A stretch of DNA of 64,000 nucleotides, from NCBI RefSeq assembly GCF_008831285.2, contig NC_045139.1, forward strand, positions 13,994,354-14,058,353, given 5' to 3'. Source of the DNA: Nymphaea colorata (taxonomy: Eukaryota; Streptophyta; Magnoliopsida; Nymphaeales; Nymphaeaceae). Shown here in pieces: positions 51,301 to 64,000 of the stretch (within the stretch, counting starts at the first letter, position 1; each line of letters opens with the position of its first letter). A model generated the notes under the pieces. The model worked only from the letters and a program-made list of their open reading frames with translations. It made no database searches and was not told where the DNA came from. Made by a program: the position numbers and the translations under genes.

Positions 51301-53307
51301 CTTGAAAGAGGAATAAATAGTACAAACCTGATAAAGCCATAGAGTGGCTTTATAAGCCAGGGTAGAGCCGACAAACCAGTTATGACTGCTGTCTGGATTA
51401 ACCAAATGAAAATCATTAGCCTGCGATACAGTTCATGCTCCCATACAACAGCCGGCTGTCTTTATGGAAGTAATTCCAGTGGTGAAGAGAATAATGTGAT
51501 GTTTTTATAGGAGATTCGGATGTTTGAAGACTGATAGGATGAAAATTTAGCATGCAAATTGGTAGTGAACATTAACTAATAACCCATACAAGGGATATGA
51601 GGAATTAAAGAGCAAGGGGCAAAAGGAAAAAAAAAATGCAATCACTATTTCTCTGAAAGATCATCAAGCCACATTTATAGATAGTTATATACACCAAACC
51701 ATACTTTAATCAGCATTGAAATTTTCTCAGGATGTACCAAAGAGGTTACAAGTTCAATGACATCCAGATGGCTACATAGACAAGGCTCAGTTGGTCAATG
51801 ACGCCGTTGGCTTTCCAATTCCTACTCACACGGGGACCCATTATTTAAATGTGTATTTGAAGTTTATCCTGTTTATTAACGCAAGTGTCTGCTACTATGT
51901 CCTGATGGCCCATTGCTTTCTAATCTTGATATGGTACTAGGCAATTTGATAACAAAAGATCAACATATCAAGAATACAAAAAGAAGTACAAAGTGAAAAA
52001 TAGGAAAATCAACAAACTGAGAACATGACTAGTGCAAAATACTCGTCATTGTTAACCGACTGTAACTTGAGAGCTAAGGATGTCAAGTTCAGAAACAAAG
52101 CAATGGATCTCTTGTACTTAACTAATTTTATTCCACGATTCTTCCACTTGTAATTAATGTTGGATGCTTCTAAGTCCAGAGAATTTTCCATAGTACAATT
52201 GTTCCTTCTCAGAAGGCACCACAATAAAATCCAGATAACATATACATACATATATGGAAAGGTCCAAGGTCCCGTCTTTGAAGGGATAAATACTCCACAA
52301 TCAAGAAAAGCAGATATTCGTAATAGTCTTACGAACTAAGGTTTTGAAAGTTGAAACATTATTAAGTCTTAAGAATCACAGAGTAAACGGAGTGATATAG
52401 CTTCTAGAATTCTAACGAGTATGGCTTTTGTCTCCTTCCATAATCTATAGGCCTTTTCAACTATTTAGCAGCCACTTAAGTAACATGGACTCTTCAAAAT
52501 GGTTGCCACTCCTGAGTCAACACAAGTCAGATGCAGATACCAATGCAGCAACAAGAAAATTGCCTTTTCATTGAATCATTAATAAAATCATACTTTTCAA
52601 TTTTAATTGTTAATTGCTAGTGTTATTGTTTGTGGACAATTTAATTGCTAGTTTTATTGTTTGAAAAAATACTGTGAAAACTTTATCATCACCACATCTG
52701 CACCCATGTTTTTTTTCTGAAAAATGACATACCCACACCTGAACTTGCACCCAGACCCACATGCGCATGATGCCATCAAGACCATGCTGTTGTTACATTT
52801 TAAAAATATGAAGGTACAAACATTTGACCTGCTCAATCATCATTACAATGACCATCCAACCAATCCATATAGCTTTATCATACAATGACTTTTGATATAG
52901 TTCAGTAAGTTCTAGAGACTCCCAGAGATGTGATTTTGAAAACAATCTATGTTTCAAAGTTATAAATTTCAATACCTATATGGAAAATTATTACTTAATA
53001 TCCAAAAGGACTTCAGTATGATTATATAAAAGCCTAAAATTGACTAAAAGTCTAAAAGTTGATACATGGTTCTCACCTCTGCTGGATCAAGATGAAGGTC
53101 ATCCTTAAAATAAAAGCTCACAGCAAGCCTGGAGAGACCTAAAACCCCTTGGACAAAATAAACCATAGCGACAGCAATGTTGTCTGGAGACATCTCTACC
53201 CCAAAAAATTTTATATTTTTCATATATATTGTTCTTTTGTGAAAAAAATTTGAACAATAAGAAAATGGTTTCCCTTCATCTTCTCTTGCAGATTTCTCAT
53301 TCCCCAT
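44404..53307 (-). CDS. Folate-biopterin transporter family protein (FBT2-like)
   Basis: Multi-pass membrane transporter of the BT1/FBT family (related to MFS). Exons on the minus strand: 53307-53077, 51392-51328, 51250-51088, 50484-50336, 50185-49931, 46769-46601, 46514-46422, 44721-44404. All phases agree, giving 480 residues, near the length of Arabidopsis FBT2-type proteins (about 490). Family blocks in order: [50 protein letters not shown] (hallmark), [46 protein letters not shown] and [10 protein letters not shown]. Around 11-12 hydrophobic segments are visible. Cyanobacterial and plastid FBT1 carry folates; substrates of the FBT2 group are not settled. I use the ATG at 53307 (A at -3, G at +4). 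An upstream in-frame ATG at 55019 would give 525 residues. Long introns hold a MITE and other repeats. Confidence 0.92.
47427..47490. repeat. Compound (TC)n-(CG)n-(TG)n repeat
   Basis: TC units pass into GCGCGTGCGCGCGC and then (TG)n, in the long intron of the transporter gene. Like 27912-27957 it holds an alternating purine-pyrimidine core. Confidence 0.9.
47865..48150. mobile_element. Possible MITE with imperfect inverted ends
   Basis: The left end (TCAGGATCCTGGCAAGACTA, with ACTAGTTGGT and TCAGT further in) resembles the reverse complement of the right end (TCAAAATCTTGACTACTG, with ACTAGTTGGT and TCAGT further in). No clear target duplication was found, so the limits are approximate. It lies in the long intron of the transporter gene. 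Confidence 0.35.
48794..49121. mobile_element. hAT-type MITE, 328 bp, with 8-bp target duplication
   Basis: The 8-mer ATGTGTCT stands directly before (48786-48793) and after (49122-49129) the element. Ends are inverted: TAGTGTTGTAC at the left, CAATGTTGTAAAAAGCG as the reverse complement of the right. An 8-bp target duplication with CA(G/A)TGTTG-like ends is the mark of hAT transposons. The inside has no gene but many copies of CGATACG and TACGATAC in both orientations, so it can fold into hairpins. It is inserted in the 3.1 kb intron of the transporter gene. The intact duplication suggests a fairly young insertion. Confidence 0.85.
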
Positions 53308-54913
53308 GATTTGTTGGTGTCTTGTTGATGCAGAACCTGGATGGAAATGGAAGTGAATCAAACATATCTTATATGCAAAAACGTCATGAACCAAAACATT
53401 ACATTTGAATTTCAATGAACTGATCCTATTGGACTATGCCATATGTATGAACACAGACACACAACTGGAAAGACACAAGCTCGTGCAAATGCATACAAAG
53501 AAATCTGCATACAAACTGGATAGTGAAACAGAGCATCAGAAACTTAGATAGTGAAACAGATTCAAAGTTTAGAACATCCAGTCACAAAAAGGTACAGGAT
53601 GAAGTAAGTTTAGATGAGAAAGAGGACAATCGGAGGATTTAGATTAGTGGCCCGATGCATATGATTATCTAAATACATATCTAAATACATGCTTTCATTG
53701 ATGATCCAAAACAATGAGAATTTGATCAATAAAACACAGGCTTCATGGATACATAATCGGGATGCAACTTTGTTGAAATGTATGAATGATAACCCTTGTC
53801 AGCATGGGTCAGAATGCATGCATCCATCTGAATAATATGTGCTACATGGACACACGCTTGAGGGGGGGAGTGGGGAGAGGATAATCGAAATTTGCCCTGG
53901 TGACAAGTCTTTTTATAAATTTATTGTTGCCATAGTATCCAATCTCCCTGCATGCAGAATATGGCACATATTTGTCAATATCTGTGAGAGCATCACAAGC
54001 AGATTCCTGGGCTTTTCTCAACAAAGAAGATAACAGAAAAAGTAAGTCAAAAACTAAAGACTGAAAAAACTAACCGAGAGCCAAGAGATCTGAAAGCTTA
54101 TTAGTGGAGTACATATGAAGTACAATAATTTGACTCTATCATGAATAGTTGTGAAATTTATGTTCCTAGTCCCATGTCACAACAAATACACCGGTTCTTG
54201 TTGACATTGCATTATATTTTTCTTTCTCCGGAATATAGTTCACCTAGTTGCACCATGGGCCTGCATTGTAAGAGATCTAAAGAGTACATGAAAGAATATG
54301 GTGGTAAGCGCGTTGTATATGATCCATGAACAACTAGATTCGTCAGGGTAAGTGTTTGTAGGCCTAAATTTTACCCGCATATGTGTATGTCTAGTTGGGT
54401 TCCACGCAGGAAGTCAATTCTTGGATGGTTGTCCAGTAATTGCTTCGTCTAGAGAAATAGGATGGTGCTGACTGATAACGTTTTCTCACAATACATTGAA
54501 GTTGTTAATTTCCGCGTGTTTACATTACTTTGTGTCCAGTTGCGCGTCATGAGAAACCTGCCTAGACAATCGAGTATCTATACAAGAAAGGATTCTAACA
54601 CCGACGTCGTTACAGATCGTAAATCCATGTCTAGATATTGCAACATATGCATGTTTGGCAGGAAAATAGAAAAGAAACGAGTCTATACCACTCCGCTAAG
54701 CACAGATACGCTGCATAAGCAAGCACCATCTCAATTATTAAATGAATTTACCGTCTCACCTACATTAACCACAATCTGTAAAACTAAAGAAACCCACCTC
54801 CGATAAGATCTCTCACGACCACACAATGCAAAGAACCCCATGTCAACAAGAAGAAATCACAACCACACAAAATTGAAAAAAAGGAAAAGCCAAGAAAATT
54901 ATCCATCACCCAC

Positions 54914-55019
54914 AATTTCTCGAATCTCCGGGAAGGGCCACTTCTCGATCGATCGCCTCCGTTAGGGCACCATCAGGCTCCTCACTTCCCGACCGGTAGG
55001 AGGCCGCCACCGCCGGCAT
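54914..55019 (-). other. Possible upstream coding exon of the FBT2-like gene
   Basis: A GC-rich exon-like block. Reading from ATG at 55019 (MPAVAASYRSGSEEPDGALT and on) through a GT donor after 54914 gives phase 1. It joins in frame with the acceptor at 53336 and runs through the ATG at 53307 without a stop, adding 45 residues. Other donors near here would make this a non-coding leader exon instead. The acidic, low-hydrophobicity N-terminus is what the family usually has before the first membrane segment. Confidence 0.5.
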
Positions 55020-56811
55020 TTTCGTTCCCAGATTACTGAAACGGCGCTGCCGGCGCGTCCTTGGCTTTGGCTGCCGTCGTTTTAGAGCCCAAGGCCTACC
55101 TACGGGGCGAAAAGTGGACGACGACCTCCAGGGAAGCGGGAGAGGGCGGAGAAGGGAGGGAAGAGGAGAGAGAAGTTGTGGGGAACGTGAAGAGGAGGAG
55201 ATGAGGGACGTTCTTGTGAGTGACGTCTGCATGTTAGGAACGGTGGAAGTGGCTCTTCGGTCGTTCACCCGCCAATGTTGGAGTTTTGGAGTCAATGAAA
55301 ATTCAATATATCCTTAACTGATTTTACCAAAATGCTCTTATATTTTTCCTGACTTGTCCTTGTTAGCGTGCAAAGAAATTTTAACGCCTTTAACTTTTTA
55401 TAATCACTAAAAAGGGGCCCTGTGGTTCTGAATTTTTCGGTTCAGAAAAAAAAGAAAGTGTTTTAACATAGTCCTGAGTTTATCCCAAAATTTTTTCCCA
55501 AATTTTCACTTAAAATATTAGCAACAAAAAAAAAAAGCAACTAAGTTTATATTATTGTTGAGATGCACGTAGAGCATCCACGGCTAATGGGGCACAACAA
55601 GTCCAACCAGTTCCAAGTCGCAGCTCAAGTTCAAATGTATGTTTGAAAGGTCAACGAGTCGAGTTCAAGTTGTAAGAATCGAATGTAAAAATATAATGAA
55701 AGAATAGTTAAACAAGTTCAAAGCATTAAGAGGAAATGTATATACACAGAAAGAGTCAAAATGAAGAAGAGAGAGAGAGTCAAATAGATGGGCCAAGGCC
55801 ATAGACAAAATGATCGAGGCAGGCGTTGCCGAGCTCGCTGAAGGAGTTTGAGTTAGATGTGATTTTCTCAAAAATCAGGGTCGTTTTAGAAACGGTATCA
55901 CACTAAGTAAGCTTTCAAAAAGTTAGATTTTTTTGTTGACATATCTAAAATGAGATTTATTAGTGCAAGTTGTTGACTTCAACTTTGAAAAGGTGGAAAA
56001 GAACTTTTCCCCAACACCCCTACCTTGTTATCCATTTCTCATGCATACTCGTCTTTTTTTTTTAATTTAATTTTTCAAATTCATGACATCCGTTTTTACA
56101 TGCCAATAACCTAAGTTGGTAGTTAAGAAGCTATGATTAAATAGGACATCAATCCTAAAAAGCATTTATTTAATTAATATGCATTTTTTTGTAGGAACAC
56201 GTACGTAACGTTCTAATTGAGTTGAGCTACATAGTTTGTGGCTTCCTTATGACAAACCTGCCAACCTAACTATTAATCAATAAGGATATAAACTGTCTGG
56301 ATTAATGTTGGATCCAGCCTTTACTCAGATCCAATACCAAACTCGGGTTCAGATTCAGTTGTATAAATGATTGTATGTTACAGAAGAATATGCCCTGCCC
56401 TGGGCATTATTTCTCTTTGAAGAATATGACTCAGGATTGCAAACTTTTTTTTTTTTCCCTCAAAAGTAGTAAAGCACTGCAGATGATGCATTCTTCATTG
56501 TGAAGAGGTCTGCTCCTGTCGTATCTATAAAAACGACTACAGTGCACATATTTTGCACTGTTACTCTTTGGATTCAAGCTCAAAACTTACTGCATTTTGT
56601 AATTAATCCGGTGAAAAAAAGTACTGGAATGAAATGAATGCGAACAGTTGAGGTCTAAGTTATTAGAGCACGATGATATAAGGCAATGCCATTAATTTTT
56701 GTGCACCGGCAGTTTATGGCTGTGCTGGAGATGCCATTTGTACGGACACCCTTGCCCATCTTCTCAACAAAAGATGGTTGACTTTTGCTTGTCTGTTTTA
56801 TATATATATAT

Positions 56812-56836
56812 ACTTAGTCTTGAACCAAGACTAAGT
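56812..56836. repeat. Perfect 11-bp hairpin
   Basis: ACTTAGTCTTG (56812-56822) and CAAGACTAAGT (56826-56836) pair completely around a 3-base loop AAC, right after a (TA)n run. It may mark the end of a repeat or be a cruciform-prone site. Confidence 0.7.
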
Positions 56837-59800
56837 CTCTTGCTATAAACAACTTGAGGCAGTGGCTCAAGTTTGCAGCATCTAGCTTTGAGGTCACATC
56901 CTTATGTTCATTTTTCATACTCTTATACGGGAGGTCTAGTTAGTCTCCCTGGTTCTCGCACTTTTATTTCTATTCTTGGTGCGATTGATAAGAGTTTTCA
57001 CTTAAGTCACATAGGTACTTTAGTAAGGTCCTTTTACCTATGTCGTCCTACTTAAAAGTGGTACTTGAACACAATTAGTTACTTTTAAAATCAAAATTTG
57101 ATCCAAACTACTTAATTTGCTTGATTTAGTTTGTTTTTAACTCAATTTTTATTTAGTTTTTTAGAGTTATGTTGGTTAACAAGTAACATTTATATCATTT
57201 GTTTATTCAAATGTTGCTTTTATTTTATTTTTTGTGATATATATATATATATATAATTCTATCGTACCCTCTGGTATCCACATTTTCTAAAATTATTGTA
57301 TCCGCACTCGTACCTACGTGACGACTTAGAATTTCAGTGTGTTTCCCTCTTAAATCCTCGGCCATGGCAGCTGCCTTGAGAGTTTATTGCAGCGGCCACG
57401 GGTGGAGCTAAGGGGAGGCCCCTCTTCAACCTGGGAAGGTTTAAAATTGTTTGAAAAAACCAATTTGGCTCCTGTATAAATTTTGAAAACTGTATATTGG
57501 TCATCCCTTGAAACAAATTCTGATCCCTTGAAAACTGGCTCTACCACCTATTGGAACTCATATCAGATCCAAGGTCAGATCTGATATCCGGAGCTAACAA
57601 AGGCACATCCCTACTAGGGGTTGGAAGAGCAACTAGCAAAGGAGACGTGTTTTATGGTGATGGATAATCATCCTAAGCAAGGTTCAGGGTCGGAAAGAGG
57701 TGTAAGTTACATGTGGGCAATTGCCCACACTGTGCCCAAAAATTTTATATTTTTGTATTGATATTTTTAGCAAAAAATTTTCCATGTCTTTTAAAAAAAA
57801 AAAAAAAAAATTTACCTAGTGTCCTTCAGTTAGAATTTTCTTTCTTCCCATCATTGAACAATGAAATATGCAGGGCGAAGCTTGTAAATCAAGGCTCCAA
57901 TAGATCGACATGCACTCGATTATGAATATGCGGCCATGATCATGTGATAATTAATTATCAAATAATGTTTGCTTATCTTTAAGCAATAGTATTCTTATCC
58001 ATAAGAATTCTTAACATCCTGACTAAGAGGATAAGCTCAAGGTGGAAAGACACTTCAAACATTTTCTTTTTCAATTTTCCCTTTTTCTAATAAGCAAGTT
58101 GAGTCGACAGAATATGGGACCGGACCTGTCTCTTCAGGCCCCCGTCTATTATACCCGCATCTTTCAGTTGGGCTCTATGAAAAAAAAAAAAAAAAAAAGT
58201 TGATGTTCCTTTTTTTTTTTTTATTTGGAGGTGAGTTCTATTCACATTTTTATTTTTACAAAAAATGATCTTATTAATTAATATAAAAAAAAGAACATAA
58301 TAGGTAAGCAAGAGGATTATTTATGTTATTGAAACACATTCTTAAAACAAACATTTGAACAACATCGTGCTCTAATTCTAAGAACATGAAGTCATTACAA
58401 ATGTTATTTTTATATCTAACAATCAAAAGCTGAACATGATCATATCACATTTCTTGAAATAAAACGCATATGATTCAAATTTCGATTTATAAATGCATCT
58501 TTGGCTATGGCGAGACTTGATATCTGGTCAAGCAGAAAGGATACATGGAGTCCACCGCAGAAGATGGTTGAATTGAATTTCTTCACAGTACACTGAAAAG
58601 TTTTTAATAGATTGAATAGTTAAATGTTGGAATGGAGTCCAATATATTTGTTTTTCCCCCTTTGTATAGCTGTATCAGAGGAAAATATATAATTTAAAGA
58701 ACACGGTTGTCTGTTCTTCATTTATAATATTGTAACTAATTTGAAAAGAAACGATCTAATATTAGAATATTTGCGACAACGCTGGGATGCAATGATTATA
58801 TTCCTGTATCATAATGTGCATCGGAAATGTATAAGCAGGCAACCATATCAGAATCCAGATCATAGTCATATTAAAAGTTCCTAGTGGAAATATAAAAATG
58901 GTATATATATATATATAAACCAGTGACCCCTATAGTCAGATGATTATCTTTTTATTTTGTATCGCCAAAAACTGTTAGTATGTACTGGGGCCATTACAAC
59001 AGAGACTAATATGCATGTTATTTCCTTAATATTTTAATAAATCTCAGTAATTTTGGTATTATTTTAATAAAATAAATTCACAATGCCCAAAATTGGTTTT
59101 TATTAAATAAGAACCAAGCGTATTTTTACCTTTTATGCCCCATTTTTTTTTTTTGGAAGAATTCACAGCTGCGACTCGGGTCCATGCTGTTTAATTAATG
59201 CCACCGCACGGCCACATCATTATAACGACGAAAGCGACTTCAAATCTTAAGACGGTGCATGTATGATGCCAATTCTGTTTGCCTGCAATCGTATTTATCT
59301 TTACTCGGAATAATGTAGTGTAAGTTAACTCGTCCTATATATTTGAAACCCTCAAAATCGTTTAGATGTCCATAGAATATGTGCTTTGAAGTGCACACTC
59401 AGATCAGACAAGCACCCATTATGTGAATGAATGTTTTTTTCTGTCCACATATTCTAACTTAACTTGGAAGAAAACATGCAGATGCCTTTTGTGATTTGTC
59501 TCTATCTTGTATACGACAGTGATGCGGCCAACATCATCGGTTTAGAAATGATACAAACCAATATGGTGTAATAAAGAAACCTTTGGAATACAATTTCCCC
59601 GCTTTCATACATCTAATCTAATCCTTGAAATTGTTCATCCAAGTTTGGACAAAGAAATCTTTCGGCCTTTTATAGCATACCGCCACCTACCCAATGTATT
59701 GCATTCGGTGGCCGTGATTGAATGGAAGCATGTCTCTCTTTTTTTTTCTCATTATATTGTATTATGTTATATTATATTTTGTATATATCGGATTAGAAGC

Positions 59801-60134
59801 TGTTACTGAACTGAAAACTTAAAAAAAAAAAAAAAGTGTAAAATCAGTTACCAACTTCTGATCCATTTAACGAATCATCCGATGGTCCGCCACCGACTGT
59901 AACCTCTTGTCCTTTACTAAAGAAAACAGATCGAAATATTCTGTGATGCTGCGAATGGGGGTAGGTGGCTTTCTAGAAGCAGGCATTGTTACCTTTTTTT
60001 ACCCAGTTAAAGTTTCATTAGAACTTCATTCTCAAAGTGAAAGGTGCACTACTATTAGTTCAATGCCTTCACCAAGTGTTAACCCATTTAGTTTCACCTG
60101 GTTAAGCACCAACTGTTTAGAAAAGCTCCAACAT

Positions 60135-60280
60135 TTGGCTGGGAGGAAGGTTTGTTTAAGGCCTTCAAGAAGGAGGCCAGCGGTTCGAAATAAGTTGTGG
60201 TTCGAACTTTTGACCTCCTATCCAACTTAAAATCCTTAAAAAGTCGTCTCGCAACAGTAACATATTGTTACTGTCTCATA
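60135..60280 (+). mobile_element. SINE-like fragment
   Basis: TTTGGCTGGGAGG resembles an A box. GGTTCGAAAT at 60181 and GGTTCGAAC at about 60201 resemble B boxes. The spacing fits tRNA-derived SINEs, but the ends are undefined and the second box-like match weakens the case. Low confidence. Confidence 0.25.
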
Positions 60281-63108
60281 AATCTGCTAAAAAAAAAATG
60301 AAATATATCATAAAACACTTGTTATAGTATTCTGTAAATCTCCTCTACTTTTTGGATTATGTCCACAGGACGGTAATAGATAGTTACTCTTGCCAAACAA
60401 TCTCTAAGGGGTCATTTGGCGTTAGGAACAACGTACTACCGTTCTATGAATCTGCCTCAAAATTATTATGTATTTCTACTATAATTTTAGGGCTGATTCA
60501 CCAAACATTCAGTACAGTGTTCTTGAGCCTGCCCACCTTCATCTGTGAATGGAGCCAAGAGGCACACACACGTATCAAACTTTTGACCGACCTTCCCCAA
60601 GTAGAAGATGAGAGAACCCAACTTGCCAATCTAAAGGGGGAGAGCGAGACTTGAATTCTGATCATGTTTGGGCCAATGCAGCAGTTCATTTCACACAGCA
60701 TAGTTAGGGTCACTTGTTTTAACTAAGGGTGCCAACATCTCGAATCTTCACAGTGGGTCCAGATGTGGATCTAATCCACAAGGTACTAGTAATATATGTT
60801 AATTGATCATCTCAGATATAGGATCCTCATTTTTATACTGAGACCTCCGACGTCCATTTATTGATTTGAAGCCCGAGAAGAGATCCACGGACCGAAATAC
60901 AAGATTGCAATAATTTCGTCAAATAATTAATAATTACTATATAATTTGTATTAAAGAAGACCAACAAATTATGAGAGAAATGTTTGGATGGCTTTCTTTG
61001 GCTTTACATTTATATAAAATGAGATGGAAATGAACAGTTTCATTGAAATTCAAGTTAGGGAGTAAGCCTAAAGCTTAGTGCTCACAATACGGACCAATGA
61101 TCCTCGCAGATCATGGCCCATGATTGCTAATTAAGGCTCTGGAGATTGGTTTTTGCTGCTGGAACAAACTTACCTTGCAACAAAATAAATATGGTATCCA
61201 TGGAATTGAGAAAAATCATCACTTGTGAAGTTTCCAAGTCTGTCGACAGGATTTAGCGATTGATTCAGCGGCGAAAGATGAAAAGAAGTCGATGGTGTCT
61301 CTCATCATCGGGAAAGAAAAAAAAAAAAAAAAGATTATGAACAGTAGGCCTGGATTTATTGCAGAAGACTAATTAGAGAAATGAAATCGTTAAGAGATCA
61401 GCGTGGCAAGGATCATAAGTTTGCTGACCTACTCCTCGTTTGGCGACTCAGTAAGATCTTTCTCGATAATTTTTGGGAGCGCAATGCCCTGTTCAACTGG
61501 GAAAAAAGAATGATCCGTCTTTCAATTATGTCTGCTTAGAGAAGATTAGTATACCACTCTGGTTGTAATGTAGGATTCAAGTTTCCAACCAACCGGCAAG
61601 AAAGGAAACTTGAATCCAATAATAAACAGAGCTTACTGAAGAACGCATCCATATTACTAAACAATGCGCACATATATTGCCAGTAGCAGAAGACCAACAC
61701 ATTGGAATTAATTTATTGCTAAAACTTGCACCTGATCGCTTTCTTTTCGCTGTTCCACCCTTAGAAATCAGGCTAATTTTAGGTGACCAAAAAGATGCTC
61801 CACTTCACTCATAATAATTAGATTCTAACTGCAACTAGCCATTAATTGCTAGTTTTATATTAATCAGCAGAAGATGCAGTACAATTAAGACATAGACTAA
61901 TAGTTGCTTTAACAGGCAAAAAGTTTCTTGCTTCTGTGAAAACTCCAATACCAATTAGTGAGGTCTCCTGCTATGTTTACTAGAAAAGCAACAAAAAAAT
62001 CGCTGTCACAGCACACATTATACGCCGTGATGATAAGCATGACAGGACTTCTAAGCTGTTTATGCCAAGAACCTTATGTTGGCAGTCACATGGCCGACCA
62101 GCACCCCTGTATTCTAATGCTCTGATTTAACATCTTAAAAATAATGACAATCACAACAGTATCAGTAAATCATTGAGGGAATGGAGAAAAAAGCCTATAG
62201 CATTAGGTTAGGCCTAATTTTTCAACAATATTGAATCTACTTTCAGTATAACTTTTAACATAAGGGATTAGGACATTCAGTATATAATATGATTTCCTTC
62301 TTGTCTTCATGCATATAGGTTGCTAGACCTTTTAGTGTTTTATATTGCAAGTGGGAAGTACCTCCATGATATCCTGCTCTTAGAATTATACTTCATGTAG
62401 AATTTTGAATCCTGGTTCAGTAACGTGAATGTAAAAGATTGGGTTCCACAAAAGTAAAGATGAATAAAGAGGGACAGGTGCTTAGATGAAACTCCAGGAC
62501 AAGAGAATTCATCAGCAATATATAATGCGACTCAATAAGACATCCCCTCCATATCAAGTTTTTTATCTACCACTCGAAAGAAAAAAAAATGCAAGAATTT
62601 TGAGATCGATCTGATCCAGAGTGGGGGCAAAAATTCATTTCATATTCATAAAAATATGATGGAACAGAAGATAAATTCGTAGTTCATACATCATCTAGCA
62701 AAAACTGTTATGAACCAACAGTACCCACTCTAATCACCATTTGACATCAAACACCGTTTCAACTAAGCTTCATCGGAATACAATTCATGGCGTGTCCTCC
62801 CTACTAGATGAATTTGATTTTCTGATTCCAATCTCTCCTCTCTGCATTTTCATATATTGGCATGAAGAAACTGAAGCTGCCGGCATAATTCTGTGGATAT
62901 GGCGACTGAACTCCATCGGCTAATTCAAAAAAAGAAAAGAAGAAAAAACAAAACTATCCCTGCAGGCCCCAAGTACAAAATCTCTCTCACAGGGGAACAC
63001 GAACGAAAAAAGAATTTACATAGAGGTTGTCCGTGGCTGCCAGGAATCACATACAGCACCTCGGAAACAGATCAAACGATTTTCCAACTCCAAAAATTGC
63101 TGCTCCTC

Positions 63109-64000
63109 TCAGCAATCAGCCTCAAAGATTTCCCGACAATGAGCCTGTGCCGGAGACTCAAACGAGTTGGATGTTAGTTTTTCCATTCTCTCATCAAAAA
63201 GAATCTCTTGGTCACGGCACTCGCTGCTGCAGAACGCTTTCTCACCCCTGAAAATCATGGACAATGAAAGCATAAACTGCTTGTACAACAAGTCTCAGTT
63301 CATTCCAAGAAGTAAACAAGGTTTGGATACATGAAAAGAACAAGAGGGTATCAAAAGCTTACATCCACAAAGCAAATCACAAATTAAAACAATAATAATA
63401 GTGACTAAAGATTGAAACAATAGTTTTAATATGACATATAACAAACTGTTGAAAAAAAAGGATGGGTATAAGTGCATAACACCGCAAAGTTGAATCAAAG
63501 AATAACTCGACGCAAAAAGAAACCAAGAAAAGCAACGGTTTCCAATAAAGGAGTAAACGCTAAAATAAAGACCGTTCTTTATCAATTCAAAGGATGCGAA
63601 TTTAGTGAAGATCAACTTCAAGCTTCAATGTCCGATACGAACAGTAACTTCCTCCTTACTGTTTCACTACTGATCATCTTGACATTCGTACAGATTATCC
63701 AATCATTCATTTCAAACAACTATCGATTGAACAACCAAAAAACAAATTGCAAATGCAATCAATCTTATTGTGAACGGGGTTTGAGGCAAAAAACTAACCT
63801 ATACATGAAGATATCATCCTTCTCGCCGAGCTTTTTCTTGCAAAAATGGCAGAAGCTCAGGAAATCATCCAAAGGGAAAGCTGCCCTCCGGCTGTTAAAG
63901 GCAGGAGACTCCTTCCTGCTAGCAGGAAACTCTGCAGAGGAGCTCTCAACGATTCGGTCGCCATAGATATGAGTGGTCCTCGGGTTCGGCCCGTGCGTGA
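63109..64000 (-). CDS. FCS-like zinc finger (FLZ, DUF581) protein, cut by the right edge
   Basis: FLZ proteins are plant-only adaptors that mostly bind the SnRK1 kinase complex through the zinc finger. Two exons are seen on the minus strand: 64000-63799 (continues past the edge) and 63247-63109 with the stop. They join at AG/G to rebuild the codon for Arg. The finger is complete: FLSFCHFCKKKL, then GEKDDIFMYR at the end of the first exon, then GEKAFCSSECRDQEILFDER in the second. The two Cys pairs (FCHFC and FCSSEC) are the zinc ligands. The intron sits inside the finger between MYR and GEKAF. The C-terminal tail of about 30 residues is short. The N-terminus and start are outside the window. 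Confidence 0.88.

Larger units (their letters stand above)
55020..63108. other. Long gene-poor spacer
   Basis: Next to 55020 is the GC-rich leader/promoter of the transporter gene (to about 55300). Beyond that I see AT-rich sequence with poly(A/T) runs (near 57790, 58170, 61315), (TA)n at 57237-57256 and 58900-58914, a perfect hairpin at 56812-56836, a SINE-like fragment near 60100-60280, and no gene. The last few hundred bases are the probable 3' untranslated region of the zinc-finger gene. Confidence 0.55.

Noticed and set aside
60408-60515. MITE suggested by CATTTGGCGTTAGG and CACCAAACATTC
   Set aside because: The two ends match over only a few bases and no target duplication is visible.

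Overview
The window is nuclear DNA of a flowering plant. The genes are interrupted by GT-AG introns. Plant-only families are present: a Raf-like MAPKKK with an EDR1 domain, a PLS-DYW pentatricopeptide protein, a DUF1677 protein and an FCS-like zinc finger protein. The spacers are AT-rich, full of (TA)n and (GA)n microsatellites, and hold small non-autonomous transposons. I cannot fix the family or order from the sequence. No bacterial, organellar or viral gene block is visible.

Layout, left to right. 1-4425: spacer with no convincing gene. 4479-14623 (+): a 15-exon group-B Raf-like protein kinase of the SIS8/EDR1 type, 973 residues after splicing, with a TATA box at 4426. 16192-18375 (+): an intronless 727-residue PLS-class PPR protein with a DYW deaminase domain ending in GYW. 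18376-25121: a 6.7 kb gene-poor spacer with a pyrimidine-rich tract and local duplications. 25122-28959 (+): a seven-exon tRNA adenosine deaminase subunit (TAD2/ADAT2 type, 188 residues) carrying a 214-bp tandem duplication over an exon-intron border. 29720-29935: a small terminal-inverted-repeat element. 31728-33523 (-): a three-exon plant membrane protein of unknown function (348 residues). 33524-38580: microsatellite-rich spacer. 38581-38877 (-): a DUF1677 protein with a probable leader intron and a TATA box at 39584-39591. 39601-44403: spacer with a SINE-like copy and a 135-bp duplication. 44404-53307 (-), possibly starting at 55019: an FBT2-like folate-biopterin transporter with two candidate start exons and long introns, one of them holding a 328-bp hAT-type MITE with an exact 8-bp target duplication. 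55020-63108: an 8 kb spacer. 63109 to the right edge (-): the 3' part of an FCS-like zinc finger gene.

The genes are independent transcription units and do not form a pathway cluster. They cover kinase signalling (the MAPKKK, with the FLZ protein probably a SnRK1 adaptor), organelle RNA editing (PPR-DYW), tRNA wobble editing (TAD2), membrane transport (FBT2-like) and two poorly known plant families. I found no evidence for a new multi-gene system. The most informative structures are the dated-looking local duplications inside genes, the MITEs, two alternative-splicing or alternative-start choices that can be read from the sequence, and a 67-bp near-perfect hairpin upstream of the PPR gene. 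Exon borders were placed by reading splice sites and checking that the phase holds through each whole coding sequence; they are not transcript-supported.
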